A stretch of DNA of 64,000 nt from an uncultured Pseudodesulfovibrio sp. (GCF_963677845.1 NZ_OY782498.1:2363518-2427517), one strand, 5' to 3'; counted from the stretch's first letter, positions 8,238-17,688 are shown. Program-made: numbers and translations. The notes: generated by a model not told the origin, from the letters alone.

Positions 8238-9299
8238 ATGAACATCGTATTCGTCAATTCCACCCGCAAATGGGGCGGGGTCAAGACCTGGACCGTGGAC
8301 TATGCCACGGAACTGGCCGCACGCGGTCACGATGTTCGCGTTTTCGGACGCCAGACCGAACTTATCGACAAACTGCTGGCCGCTGGAATAGCCGCCCGTC
8401 AAATAGACTTCGGATTTGATTACAACCCGCTCACCATTGGTCGATTCATAGCCGCATTCCTACGATCCCGCCCGGACGTAGTCATCGGTAACATCGGCAA
8501 GGATATCAATACTGCAGGAGTAGCCGCCGCAATACTCGGCATCCCTGTTATCCAACGAGTCGGATTGCCCGGTGATATGGTTCCTTCCCCTCGCCTTCGC
8601 GCCCTGCACGCCATCACTCGACCATGGATGCTTTGTCCTAGCAAGACTGTAGCCGACGGTGTCTGGAACCGATTATCTCACATCCCGGCCGATAAAGTTA
8701 AAATCATTCTCAATTCTAAAAAACCCGTAAACACTATTAAACCAGTTGGCGACGGGCCACTCCGTCTTGTTTCCACCAGTCAGATCAATGTGGATAAGCG
8801 ACATTCGGACATACTCGATGCCCTGTCCGCTATGCAAACCGACTCTGTCCGTTACGATATCGTCGGCACCGGCAAACTGCTTGAAGAGCTTCGCGAAAGA
8901 CACCGCTCTCTGGAAGAGCAGGGCGTACTTAAATGGCACGGCTTTTCCACCAATGTGCAGGCACATCTGGCCGAAGCTGACATTTTTCTGCTTCCCTCGG
9001 AAAACGAGGGAATGCCCAACGCCCTGCTGGAAGCTATGGCCACCGGTCTCATCCCTATTGCCCGCGACATCGGCGGCATTGGCGAAATTTGGCCGGAAAC
9101 ATTGGCAGACTATCTCATGCCCGCCAAAGCTGGACCAGACGAATTTCGAATCATCCTTGAACGACTCATGGGCATGAATACGACTCAACTGAATGCGCTC
9201 AAAGAAGCCAGTGTGCAGGCGTGTCGTGACACATTCAACCTCAACACGAAAATAGACGAATTTGAAACGTGGGTTCAGACGAATATCCTTAAAAGATAG
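8238..9299 (+). CDS. Glycosyltransferase family 4 protein
   Basis: 353 residues with the GT-B fold. The N-terminal donor-independent half opens with MNIVFVNSTRKWGGVKTW, where the GG pair binds phosphate. The C-terminal half carries the GT4 signature LLPSENEGMPNALLEAMATG with the EX7E-type acidic pair near residues 260-270. It would transfer a sugar from a nucleotide donor to a lipid or glycan at the inner membrane. The ATG at 8238 has only a weak ribosome site; a TTG at 8208 preceded by AGAGGAA is an alternative that adds ten polar residues. No other glycan genes surround it, so the target is unknown. Confidence 0.85.
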   Translation: MNIVFVNSTRKWGGVKTWTVDYATELAARGHDVRVFGRQTELIDKLLAAGIAARQIDFGFDYNPLTIGRFIAAFLRSRPDVVIGNIGKDINTAGVAAAILGIPVIQRVGLPGDMVPSPRLRALHAITRPWMLCPSKTVADGVWNRLSHIPADKVKIILNSKKPVNTIKPVGDGPLRLVSTSQINVDKRHSDILDALSAMQTDSVRYDIVGTGKLLEELRERHRSLEEQGVLKWHGFSTNVQAHLAEADIFLLPSENEGMPNALLEAMATGLIPIARDIGGIGEIWPETLADYLMPAKAGPDEFRIILERLMGMNTTQLNALKEASVQACRDTFNLNTKIDEFETWVQTNILKR

Positions 9300-9304
9300 A
9301 TGTC

Positions 9305-9481
9305 ATGAATCTCCCTCAGATATACATCATGCAAAGCATCAACCAAACCACCACCCCGGAACATGGCTCGGATACAACCCGCGCCTACAAATTTCTTTCG
9401 CTTCTTCCAAGACTCATTTTCTCGTACAGGCTTCGGCTTCGCCGCAGAAAACTTGCTGTAAACGCGACCTCGACTGCCTGA
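9305..9481 (+). CDS. Possible 58-residue small protein, unrecognised
   Basis: An ATG five bases past the glycosyltransferase stop opens 58 codons ending in a basic amphipathic tail rich in Arg and Leu (residues about 30-50). There is no good ribosome site, but proximity to the upstream stop would allow coupling. The remaining stretch to 9635 holds nothing recognisable. It could equally be non-coding spacer. Confidence 0.2.
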   Translation: MNLPQIYIMQSINQTTTPEHGSDTTRAYKFLSLLPRLIFSYRLRLRRRKLAVNATSTA

Positions 9482-9635
9482 TTATTCCCCGACACCCCAC
9501 GCCTGACACTTCCACCTGCTCGATAAAGCGGACTGCATTCGGTTTCACAGGATGCCGTATACTTTCGTGCCATAGGCTATAAACCACTGACCTCCGCTGA
9601 CCAAAAATCACGGAACAACAGAAAGGATTACAATA

Positions 9636-10961
9636 ATGGATCAACAATCAACACCGCGCGGAAGCGCACTGCTCCCACTCCTGTTCTTTCTCGCCCTGTT
9701 CATAGGAACAGGATCGTATTTATCCGCACAGGGTGTGAGTATGGCCTTTTATCAACTGTCCGCAGCTGTGGCCATTCTTCCGGCCATAGCTCTCTCCCTT
9801 GCCATGGGTAAAGGAAAGCTGGACAGCAAGATCAACATTTTTCTCAAAGGTGTCGGTGACATCAACATCGTCACCATGTGCATAATCTACCTGTTGGCAG
9901 GAGGATTCGCCTCAGTCGCCAAGGCCATCGGTGGCGTGGATGCCACCGTCAATCTGGGCCTGACCTTCATCCCGGCAGAACTCGTCCTTCCGGGGCTGTT
10001 CGCCATCGCCGCTTTTGTTGCCACGGCCATGGGAACATCCATGGGAACAATTGCCGCCATTGCCCCCATTGCAGCCGGAGTTGCGCAGCAGACCGATATT
10101 TCCAGCGCTGTCCTCATGGGGACCATCGTGGGCGGTGCTATGTTCGGCGATAACCTCTCCATGATCTCGGACACCACCATCGCCGCCACCCGTACTCAGG
10201 GATGCGCCATGAGTGACAAGTTCAAGATGAACGTACGCATTGTCCTACCGGCGGCATTGGCAACACTTATACTGCTCGGTCTATTCGGCTCGGCGGGTGG
10301 CGTCACCCATGTCGGTGATTGGGAATTCATCCGTGTTTTGCCCTATTTGGTCATTCTGGGATTAGCGATTGCGGGTGTGAATGTTTTCGTCGTGCTGGCC
10401 TCGGGTATAGTTCTGGCCGGAGCCGTCGGTCTCTATGCCGTACAGGATTATTCCCTGCTCACGTTGTCCAAAGATATCTTCACGGGTTTTACCGGCATGC
10501 ATGAAATCCTTGTCTTGTCCATGCTCGTGGGCGGTCTTGGAGAACTCATCCGCTATAACGGCGGCCTGCAATGGCTGCTTGAAAAGGTCAATGCCCTCGC
10601 ACTCAAGGCAGGACGCGGTAACAAACGGAGATCCGGTGAATTCGGTATTGCGGCACTGGTCTCATTGGCCGACGCATGCACGGCCAACAACACGGTCGCC
10701 ATCATCCTTACCGGCCGTCTCGCCAAGGAAATCGCCACGGATACCGGCGTTGACCCACGACGTAGCGCAAGCCTGCTGGATATCTTCTCCTGCATTGTTC
10801 AAGGTGTGACTCCGTACGCAGCTCAAGTACTTCTCGCCGGTTCCATAGCCGGGATATCCCCTGTAGATGTTGTTACGAGCAACTGGTATTGTCTTGTACT
10901 TGCCGGAATAGCTATCGTAGCTATCGTCACAGGTTGGCCTACGCTCAAAAAGAAAGCGTAA
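9636..10961 (+). CDS. NhaC-family Na+/H+ antiporter
   Basis: 441 residues and about eleven to twelve membrane helices. The NhaC-family signature GDNLSMISDTTIAATRTQGC lies near residue 170, and the mirrored LADACTANNTVAIILTGRLAKEI lies near 340. Members exchange Na+ (or malate/lactate in MleN relatives) for protons across the inner membrane. AGAAAGGA precedes the ATG. It stands alone between the small-protein gap and a clear terminator. Ion antiport is likely; organic-acid antiport cannot be excluded. Confidence 0.85.
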   Translation: MDQQSTPRGSALLPLLFFLALFIGTGSYLSAQGVSMAFYQLSAAVAILPAIALSLAMGKGKLDSKINIFLKGVGDINIVTMCIIYLLAGGFASVAKAIGGVDATVNLGLTFIPAELVLPGLFAIAAFVATAMGTSMGTIAAIAPIAAGVAQQTDISSAVLMGTIVGGAMFGDNLSMISDTTIAATRTQGCAMSDKFKMNVRIVLPAALATLILLGLFGSAGGVTHVGDWEFIRVLPYLVILGLAIAGVNVFVVLASGIVLAGAVGLYAVQDYSLLTLSKDIFTGFTGMHEILVLSMLVGGLGELIRYNGGLQWLLEKVNALALKAGRGNKRRSGEFGIAALVSLADACTANNTVAIILTGRLAKEIATDTGVDPRRSASLLDIFSCIVQGVTPYAAQVLLAGSIAGISPVDVVTSNWYCLVLAGIAIVAIVTGWPTLKKKA

Positions 10962-10985
10962 CCATACACGCCTACCACAATCAGA

Positions 10986-11017
10986 AAGGGCTGCCGTGCA
11001 TATGCACGACAGCCCTT
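10986..11017. terminator. Hairpin terminator between convergent genes
   Basis: AAGGGCTGCCGTGCA pairs with TGCACGaCAGCCCTT (one bulge) and is followed by five T. It closes the antiporter gene. Confidence 0.85.
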
Positions 11018-11079
11018 TTTAACACGATTGACGACAGTAAAACGCCAGAAACCGCATCAGGCTTGAGTCTACAAGCGGC

Positions 11080-11508
11080 CTACCAGCCTTTGGACTTCAG
11101 GATGTCATTCACCTTGTCGGCGGTTTTCTTTTCCACGATGACCATTTTCTTGGCCTGAGCCTTACGAATCTTTTCGGTCAAGGACTCGATATCGGCAGGC
11201 TTCTCCATGAAGTCCATGGCACCGAGTTTCATGGCCTGAATTCCAGCCTCAAGGGTTGCCTGTCCTGTGAGCAGAATGACCTGCATCTCAGGATGACTTT
11301 TCTTGATGACCTTGAGCATGTCGATGCCGTTCATGTCAGGCATCTGCAAATCAAGCACGATAGCATCATATTCATTGGTATCCAGTGCAGTGACGGCATT
11401 ACCAGCGGTCTCAGCAGTGGTAACATTCATGCCACGCAATTCCATACGCTCGGACAGAGCTTCCAAAAATTCAACTTCGTCGTCGATAAGCAATACTTTT
11501 TCTGCCAT
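11080..11508 (-). CDS. Single-receiver response regulator with C-terminal tail
   Basis: 142 residues. A CheY-like receiver spans about 4-120: acidic pair in LLIDDE, phospho-acceptor Asp in AIVLDLQMPD near 54, Thr in LLTGQ, and Lys in EKPAD. A short basic tail follows and there is no output domain, so it acts by protein contact or as a phosphate relay. It is the last gene of the minus-strand signalling group that begins with the receiver fusion at 15521. GGAGA lies upstream of the ATG. Confidence 0.85.
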   Translation of the reverse strand: MAEKVLLIDDEVEFLEALSERMELRGMNVTTAETAGNAVTALDTNEYDAIVLDLQMPDMNGIDMLKVIKKSHPEMQVILLTGQATLEAGIQAMKLGAMDFMEKPADIESLTEKIRKAQAKKMVIVEKKTADKVNDILKSKGW

Positions 11509-11538
11509 TGTATTTCTCCTGAAAGGTATAATGTAATG

Positions 11539-12186
11539 TTACTCGGCCCCGTTCTGCGCCCTGAGGAACAGTTCGGTGGTCCGCAAGTCTTCATCCGTCG
11601 AAACATCGACGTTCATGGTCTGCGCCATGGATGAAAACAATTCGTCATTCTTCAGCGGTGCATCCTTTCCGGGAGCGGAAAGGGAGAACGATGCTCCACC
11701 ATTGACGGGTTTCACGCTCACGACCAGGGAGTCGCCTGCGTCCATATTTTTAACCGCGGCTGCAATTGAGGAGTGCAACACCTGCATCAGATCAAAGGGG
11801 TTGGCAAACAAAGAGACTGGTTCACAGTCACCCATTGTCAGCCGGATCTGCTGCATATCGGCAAGACGAGTTGCCAGAGCCGTAGTCAAATCGAGAATTT
11901 CCACGAGGTTCACCTCACGAACATCCTCATCCGTTGAGTGCGCAAAGGCATTCATGTTCTTAATGATGGAGTCGCCGCGCTGAATCTGACCTTGGATGGA
12001 ATTAGCAGCACTCTTCAGCCGATCGGGCCGAAGAGGAATGCCGCGTTCTGCCATAAGCGTCAAGTCCTCGATCAATCCCGCTGCCTCATTAATGACAGCA
12101 AAAACGTTTTTGATCTCGTGCGACACGGACGCGCTGACGCGTCCGAAAAACTGGAGCCCTTCACGGGTATTTATTGTCTGTGTCAT
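11539..12186 (-). CDS. Histidine-kinase-like protein with DHp H-box but degenerate ATPase domain
   Basis: 215 residues. The dimerisation/phosphoacceptor helix keeps VSHEIKN near residue 22, and helix two is present. The C-terminal half aligns in shape with an HATPase domain but lacks the N-box Asn pattern (reads VLHSSIAAAVKNM), the DxGxG box and the GxGLGL box. It probably cannot bind ATP and may serve as a phosphotransfer adaptor between its full-length kinase and receiver neighbours, as Spo0B-like proteins do. No membrane segment. It lies between two receiver genes in the same operon. Confidence 0.65.
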   Translation of the reverse strand: MTQTINTREGLQFFGRVSASVSHEIKNVFAVINEAAGLIEDLTLMAERGIPLRPDRLKSAANSIQGQIQRGDSIIKNMNAFAHSTDEDVREVNLVEILDLTTALATRLADMQQIRLTMGDCEPVSLFANPFDLMQVLHSSIAAAVKNMDAGDSLVVSVKPVNGGASFSLSAPGKDAPLKNDELFSSMAQTMNVDVSTDEDLRTTELFLRAQNGAE

Positions 12187-12203
12187 GTGCGAATCCCCCT
12201 GCG

Positions 12204-12554
12204 TCAGCCAATGGCTTCCTGAATTTTGGCCATCAAATCTTCAATCTGGATAGGCTTGATCAAATAATTGCACCCGGCTGCGCAACCAGCCTTAAAATCG
12301 GATTCCGAGCCATGGCCGGAAAGAAAAATGTACTTCATGCCCGGATGTTCTTTGGCCAACAATTTCATGAGTTCCAAGCCACTGAGTTTGGGCATTTTCA
12401 TATCGAGCACTGCTACGGCATATTCGGTTGTGGCAGCCATTTTCAGAGCTTCCTCTCCATTATCGGTCCAATCCGCATCCACACCGCGAAAACCAAGTCT
12501 TTCAGCCATGGCGGAAACCAGTTCCACTTCATCGTCAACCAGCAGCACTTTCAT
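12204..12554 (-). CDS. Single-domain response regulator
   Basis: 116 residues, a bare CheY-like receiver: LLVDDE at the N-terminus, phospho-acceptor Asp in AVLDMKMPK near 51, Ser/Gly in FLSGHG and Lys in IKPIQ. It starts 6 bases after the stop of the sensor kinase, so it is almost certainly its coupled partner. It lacks a DNA-binding domain. Confidence 0.9.
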   Translation of the reverse strand: MKVLLVDDEVELVSAMAERLGFRGVDADWTDNGEEALKMAATTEYAVAVLDMKMPKLSGLELMKLLAKEHPGMKYIFLSGHGSESDFKAGCAAGCNYLIKPIQIEDLMAKIQEAIG

Positions 12555-12559
12555 GTCAT

Positions 12560-14284
12560 TTACGCCTTATCTGAACCCTGAAGGGGCATTGTTATGGTAA
12601 ACACCGTTCCTCGACCGACCTCACTTTCCACAGCCATGGTACCGTCCAGTTCCTGAACAAGCCCATAGGTGATCGAAAGCCCAAGACCAGTACCACCGGT
12701 CTTCTTCTTGGTTGAAAAAAACGGGTCGAAAATCTGTTTAATATCAGCTTCCGGGATACCGCATCCGTCATCTTCCACAGAAAAGACCAAACGGTTCTCC
12801 GTAATCCTGCGTGCAGAGATAGCAAGTTGGCCGCCATCATTCATGGCTTGGAATGCATTATTGATCAAATTGAGAAAAATTTGTTGCAGCTTGCCACGGT
12901 CAGACACGAACGGCGGCAGGTTTTCAGGGATGTCCATGGTAATGGATATGGACCGGTACTCTGCTTCCTTGCGCAAGAAATCAATGACCTCTTCCGCCAA
13001 CTCCTTGAACTCGATGGAATCCATTTCCACATCAATATGACGGGCAAAGCTCAAAAGTCGTTTGGTAATTTTGCCGCAACGTGCCACCGAACCGAGAATG
13101 GACTTGATATTCGCCAGCAACCGCTCGTCATGGGCATATTCCTGCTTGAAGACAAAGAGGTCGTTGATAAGTCCGGCCTTCTCATTAATGATGGCCAAAG
13201 GATTGTTGATTTCATGAGCAACACCGGCAGCCAATCGACCAATGGAGGCCATACGGTTGGTGTGTTCCATCCGATGCAAAGTCCGGGCGCGGGTTTGATC
13301 CGCAACATAAATTTTGTTGACCATGTAGGTCGCCACACCCACGATAACCAGCATAATGATAAAAATACTGACAGCCAGAATCCATACAAGTTCCATGCGT
13401 ATGGTCTCAAGCGGCTTCATCAGCCCAGCTGTGTCCTTGACAACAAGAATAATAAACGGTGTTCCGCGTACATAAGCGTACCCGACAGTCAAATCAGTTC
13501 CGTCCTTTGCCATGATCTGGTTCACGCTGGTTCTTTCGGAATATGCAGGCAACACAAGATCAACCTTGGAAAACAATTCACCATGTTCTCTGGACGGCGT
13601 CTGGATAACTCCGGCCCGATCAATAAGCATGGCATCGCCGCCACCGGGCAGATCAATGGAAGACAGAATGGCGTTGAACTTGGCGGTATCCAATGTGGCT
13701 CGAAGCACGAAATCTCTACCGGTCTTCTTGTCACGGACCTTGCGGGCCACGATCAAATGCGGTTCATCACGGAATCCGAGAAACACTCCACTGATATAGG
13801 CTCCGCCCTCCATGGTGCTGTCAAACCATTCCTGCCCACTGTAATCGATACCAAGCAGATCATGCGGCCCGATATAGGCCACCTGCCGACCTTCGTGGTC
13901 AACAATGCCGATATCCACGAAACCACCAAAACTGGCTTTCAGGGAATCAAGCGCGGATTGCAAATTGTCGCTGTCGCGCAAACTGGAAATGCCTTGATGC
14001 TTCGCCAAGAAATCCAGTGCGTTGGTCCGCTCTTCAAGGAAATATGCGATAGTGCGCCGCGCATTGGACGTGGTGCGTGCCGTGCGCAACAGGTTTTCGG
14101 ATTCAAGAGAACTCCGGGTGACGTTATAATCAATAAAAGCCATGACCAACAACGGGACCAAAGCAACAACCGCCAGAAGTGCAACGGCAAAACGCCAGAT
14201 GCGCCGGTAGTTGAACAGGTTCTTGCCCGGTCCCTTGCTGGGATCGATATCCCAGAATTGTGGTCTGATTTTTGCGAAGATCAT
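12560..14284 (-). CDS. Membrane sensor histidine kinase with periplasmic Cache-type domain
   Basis: 574 residues. Helix one at about 32-53, a periplasmic double-Cache-like sensor at about 55-295 (with DSTMEGGAYISGVFLGFRDE and LIDRAGVIQTPS), helix two at about 298-322, then a short linker. The H-box AAGVAHEINNP puts the phospho-His at 357; N-box NLINNAFQAM, G1 EDDGCGIPEAD and G2 GTGLGLSIT are intact, so it is an active kinase. Cache domains usually bind small organic ligands. The gene sits between receiver genes in the signalling operon next to the SulP transporter; the ligand could be related to that transport, which is inference. Confidence 0.9.
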   Translation of the reverse strand: MIFAKIRPQFWDIDPSKGPGKNLFNYRRIWRFAVALLAVVALVPLLVMAFIDYNVTRSSLESENLLRTARTTSNARRTIAYFLEERTNALDFLAKHQGISSLRDSDNLQSALDSLKASFGGFVDIGIVDHEGRQVAYIGPHDLLGIDYSGQEWFDSTMEGGAYISGVFLGFRDEPHLIVARKVRDKKTGRDFVLRATLDTAKFNAILSSIDLPGGGDAMLIDRAGVIQTPSREHGELFSKVDLVLPAYSERTSVNQIMAKDGTDLTVGYAYVRGTPFIILVVKDTAGLMKPLETIRMELVWILAVSIFIIMLVIVGVATYMVNKIYVADQTRARTLHRMEHTNRMASIGRLAAGVAHEINNPLAIINEKAGLINDLFVFKQEYAHDERLLANIKSILGSVARCGKITKRLLSFARHIDVEMDSIEFKELAEEVIDFLRKEAEYRSISITMDIPENLPPFVSDRGKLQQIFLNLINNAFQAMNDGGQLAISARRITENRLVFSVEDDGCGIPEADIKQIFDPFFSTKKKTGGTGLGLSITYGLVQELDGTMAVESEVGRGTVFTITMPLQGSDKA

Positions 14285-14306
14285 AACGTCACCCGGTCTT
14301 TATTAC

Positions 14307-15521
14307 TTAGATTCCCTGGACTTTTTCGTTAGCAGCCTTGAGCGTTTCACTCAAGACGTCAATATCCACGGGTTTGTGCAGATAAGCGAATGCACCGAGT
14401 TCCATGCAGATCTGACGATCTTTTTCCGAACCATGACCGGTCAGGATGATGACCTGAATATTCGGATGTTCGGATTTAACCCGACGCAAAACCTCAATAC
14501 CGTCGATGCCGGGCATCTTGAGATCAAGAATCATAACTTCGGGTTCATCTTCCTGCACCAGATTCAGGGCCGATTCTCCATCATAAACAACTGCGGAACC
14601 CATATCGCGCATCATCAGACGCTCGGACAAGGTCTGGACAAACTCACGTTCGTCGTCAACCAGCAGCACCTTGGACGGAATGTCAAAGTCCATCTTACGA
14701 TAGATATCTGTCTGATGAAAGCCCTTGCCTACCACGGTGTCAACACTATCCACACCGTCAACACCACTCACGATCTCGGCCAGTTCGCGCTCAAGGCGCT
14801 CCAGCATGAGGACATGCTTGTTGATGGTCAGGGTAACTTTCTTGTCCTTGGCAGCCACGAGGACATTATGCCCTTCGGCGGCCAACACGGTCCCTACCTT
14901 GGCGGACAACAGAAAGTCGGCGACCTTGGCGCGGGAAGCATCTGTAACTTGAACAGCCTCATTTGCAAGCTGCTCAACAATAAGGTCCACGCTGCGGTCC
15001 ACACCGGATGCACCAACAGGGACTATTATATCATACAAAGCATTTGACCAGGGATCGTCCACACCCTTCAGGGATTCAACCCAGGCGGCACGATCACTAT
15101 CGTCTTTATGAATAAGCTTGAGAGCATGTTTCTCGGCAAAGCCTTCAGTACGCTCTGCTACAGCCACTCGTTCTTTCATCTCGGAAACGAGGCACACCTT
15201 GAGGATGTGATCTATCTCGGGAGCCGACAACTGGGATGCGAAACCGGAAAACAGGAGCTTGTCCTGATTCATGAGTTTCTTTGCCATGGCAAACCGGAGC
15301 CAGGCAACTGCCCGCTCTTTTTCATGGCTGAAGGCGTTGAAGACTGAACCCTTAGCCTGAAAGGCTCGGGCAATTTTATCCTCGGACAGACCGGAGAGTT
15401 TCGCGGCCTCGGCCACAATCTCCTGATCGGTGACAAGACGGTATCCCGTGGCGTCCACCACGCGCTTGACCACGACACCAGCCTCCGAGAACAGACCGTT
15501 GAATACAGTTATAACAGACAT
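14307..15521 (-). CDS. Degenerate cytidylate-kinase-like domain fused to a response-regulator receiver
   Basis: 404 residues in three parts. Residues 1-170 resemble the Cytidylate_kin2 family: a leading beta strand VITVF, the TDQEIVAEAAKLSGLSEDKI segment, and a closing YDIIVPV. The P-loop region reads NGLFSEAGVVVKR with no GxGGR or GK(S/T), so nucleotide phosphorylation is unlikely. A middle part at about 175-270 of alternating strands and helices recalls BON-like domains (weak). The receiver spans about 283-400: LLVDDE, acceptor Asp in MILDLKMPG, LHKPVD. Good AAGGAG before the ATG. First gene of the signalling run, 25 bases after the SulP gene stop. Function unknown. Confidence 0.6.
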   Translation of the reverse strand: MSVITVFNGLFSEAGVVVKRVVDATGYRLVTDQEIVAEAAKLSGLSEDKIARAFQAKGSVFNAFSHEKERAVAWLRFAMAKKLMNQDKLLFSGFASQLSAPEIDHILKVCLVSEMKERVAVAERTEGFAEKHALKLIHKDDSDRAAWVESLKGVDDPWSNALYDIIVPVGASGVDRSVDLIVEQLANEAVQVTDASRAKVADFLLSAKVGTVLAAEGHNVLVAAKDKKVTLTINKHVLMLERLERELAEIVSGVDGVDSVDTVVGKGFHQTDIYRKMDFDIPSKVLLVDDEREFVQTLSERLMMRDMGSAVVYDGESALNLVQEDEPEVMILDLKMPGIDGIEVLRRVKSEHPNIQVIILTGHGSEKDRQICMELGAFAYLHKPVDIDVLSETLKAANEKVQGI

Positions 15522-15546
15522 TGTCTACTCCTTGTTTGTCTCGGAC

Positions 15547-17673
15547 TTATGCGAGACGGCAAACAGTTGTCAGCGGGCAGTTGTCTTCCTGACCGTCAGC
15601 ATGCGCGCTCTCATGAGTGGCACAAATGGCGGTTTCCATGGTCGGGTAGACGTGATCCTCACCTATCTTTTCCAGCAAATGAGTGCGTTCGAGCACGGCC
15701 ATAACCGCCTCGTTAACACCACACAGGGATATGTCCAACCCGGAGGCGCGGACACGGTCCACAATCAGGGACAGTGCTTCCTCACCGGAAGCATCCATGT
15801 CGTTGATGCCGTTGGCGACGATGATAATATGCCTGAGTTTGTCATTGCCCATCATGCGATCAGTAATCTGATCTTCCAGAAAACTCGCATTGGCAAAGAA
15901 CAACGGACCGTCGAAACGGACCACGGCAATATGCTGGCATTCCTTAAGTCCAAATGCCGTGGCATCGCGCAGGGACTCGTCATCGGAACGAGACAGACTG
16001 GCGACCTTAGGACGCATGGACTTGTAAAGGAATACAGCCAAAGATAAAGCAACACCGACCATGATGCCCTTGTCCAGATGCGGGGCAAAAGCCAGTGTGC
16101 ACAGGAAGGACAGAATAGAGATGGCGCCATCATACCATTGGGCTTTCCAGGCATGAATAAAACCGGACGCGTTGATGAGACCGATAACGGCCATCATGAT
16201 AACTGCGGCCAAAACTGCCTGAGGCAAGTGATACAGCAACGGTGTGAAGAACAGCAGGGCGATAACAACCATAAGCGAAGTGAAGACACTGGACATACCG
16301 GTGACTGCGCCTGCCTGAAGGTTGACCGCCGAACGTGAGAATGAACCGGATGCAGGATAGGACTTGCCGCATGCGCCGAGCATATTGGCGAGTCCCTGAC
16401 CGATAAGTTCCTGATTGGGATCAAGACGCTGGCCTGTTTTGGCGGCCATAGCCTTGGCAATGGAAATGGCTTCCATAAATCCAAGCAGCGAAATGATGGC
16501 TGCAAACGGAAGCAGATGCAACATGACCTTGAGGTCCAGTGCGGGAGCCGAAATGGACGGAATACCGGAAGGCACCGTACCGACGACTGCTCCGCCGCCC
16601 ATCATCTTCATATTAGAGGTGTCGATCTTGGTATTACCAACCTTCAGACGCCAGGTACGACCATCTGCAACCATATTGGCCGGGACAGCCCCCTGCGCAT
16701 AAAAGGCCATGTTACCGCCAGCTTCTTCAACACCGTCAAAAAGTGTTGCCCGAAGCGCGGCGCGTTGGTTATGTGCTTTCAGCTTCAAACGGGAAATCTG
16801 CACGTTAATAACGTTCAGATCATGTTCGGCATCAAGAATGCCCACAGCATCCTTGGCACTCTTTGCCTCATCCATACGACCATTAAGCGCGGTACGTTCA
16901 ACAGCAAGCTGATCAATACCGGCAATAGCAGTATTAAACTGAACTATGGATTCACGGACTTCAGGAGCTTGAATGGTATCCACGGAAACTTTGGCGTCAT
17001 GATTGAATCCCAGTCCCCATGACAACGCTGTGGTCACAACGACAGCCACCAGCACATTAGGAATCTTGGGGTTGATACGCTTCAGCACAATCATAATGGC
17101 AAAAGCGAGCACCCCCATACCGAGCGTTGGCAAATGAGTATAATGAAATGCTCCTTCAACCACACGGATAATCGTTTCATAATGATGCTCAGCCTTGTCC
17201 ACATATACGCCGAACATCTTGGAAAGCTGAGAGGACGCGATGATGATGGCAGCAGCATTGGTAAAACCGTTAACGACCGGGTGAGACAAGAAGTTCACCA
17301 CCAGACCGAGTTTCAGCACACCAAGCATGAATTGAAAAAGCCCCACCATGAGTGCAAGAAGAATTGCATACGCGATGTACCCCTCACTACCAGCTGTTGC
17401 CAGCGGTTCAAGGGATGCTGCGGTCATGAGCGAGACGACTGCCACCGGTCCGGTTGCCAACTGACGGCTGGAACCAAAAAGTGCGGCAACGAGCGGAGGT
17501 AGAAAGGAAGCGTACAGGCCGTAATAAGCAGGCATCCCTGCCAACTGGGCGTACGCCATGGATTGTGGAATGAGTACAAGGGCAACCGTCAGGCCCGAAA
17601 TGGCATCCGCTCGTAGCGCCGCCATGTTGTACCCTTTGAACCAGTCAATGAACGGGAGTATTTTCGAAAGCAT
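15547..17673 (-). CDS. SulP-family anion transporter with STAS domain and large extra loop
   Basis: 708 residues. The N-terminal SulP core is clear: PQSMAYAQLAGMPAYYGLYASFLPPLVAALFGSSRQLATGPVAVVSLM and later GSFSRSAVNLQAGA. A STAS domain with RFDGPLFFANASFLEDQI occupies about 575-690. Between the helix ending ALSWGLGF (near 230) and the usual VGTVPSGIPS motif there are about 130 extra residues, including an Ala/Leu-rich stretch with coiled-coil character (about 260-310). Family members import sulfate, bicarbonate or organic anions with H+ or Na+. It precedes the signalling genes on the same strand and follows the TetR gene by 15 bases. The insert is unusual; the substrate is unproven. Confidence 0.85.
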   Translation of the reverse strand: MLSKILPFIDWFKGYNMAALRADAISGLTVALVLIPQSMAYAQLAGMPAYYGLYASFLPPLVAALFGSSRQLATGPVAVVSLMTAASLEPLATAGSEGYIAYAILLALMVGLFQFMLGVLKLGLVVNFLSHPVVNGFTNAAAIIIASSQLSKMFGVYVDKAEHHYETIIRVVEGAFHYTHLPTLGMGVLAFAIMIVLKRINPKIPNVLVAVVVTTALSWGLGFNHDAKVSVDTIQAPEVRESIVQFNTAIAGIDQLAVERTALNGRMDEAKSAKDAVGILDAEHDLNVINVQISRLKLKAHNQRAALRATLFDGVEEAGGNMAFYAQGAVPANMVADGRTWRLKVGNTKIDTSNMKMMGGGAVVGTVPSGIPSISAPALDLKVMLHLLPFAAIISLLGFMEAISIAKAMAAKTGQRLDPNQELIGQGLANMLGACGKSYPASGSFSRSAVNLQAGAVTGMSSVFTSLMVVIALLFFTPLLYHLPQAVLAAVIMMAVIGLINASGFIHAWKAQWYDGAISILSFLCTLAFAPHLDKGIMVGVALSLAVFLYKSMRPKVASLSRSDDESLRDATAFGLKECQHIAVVRFDGPLFFANASFLEDQITDRMMGNDKLRHIIIVANGINDMDASGEEALSLIVDRVRASGLDISLCGVNEAVMAVLERTHLLEKIGEDHVYPTMETAICATHESAHADGQEDNCPLTTVCRLA

Positions 17674-17688
17674 TCAGCCTCTTCCTTG

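Noticed and set aside
12827..14332. 501-codon open frame on the plus strand
   Set aside because: Antisense to the Cache-domain histidine kinase, whose domains are unmistakable.
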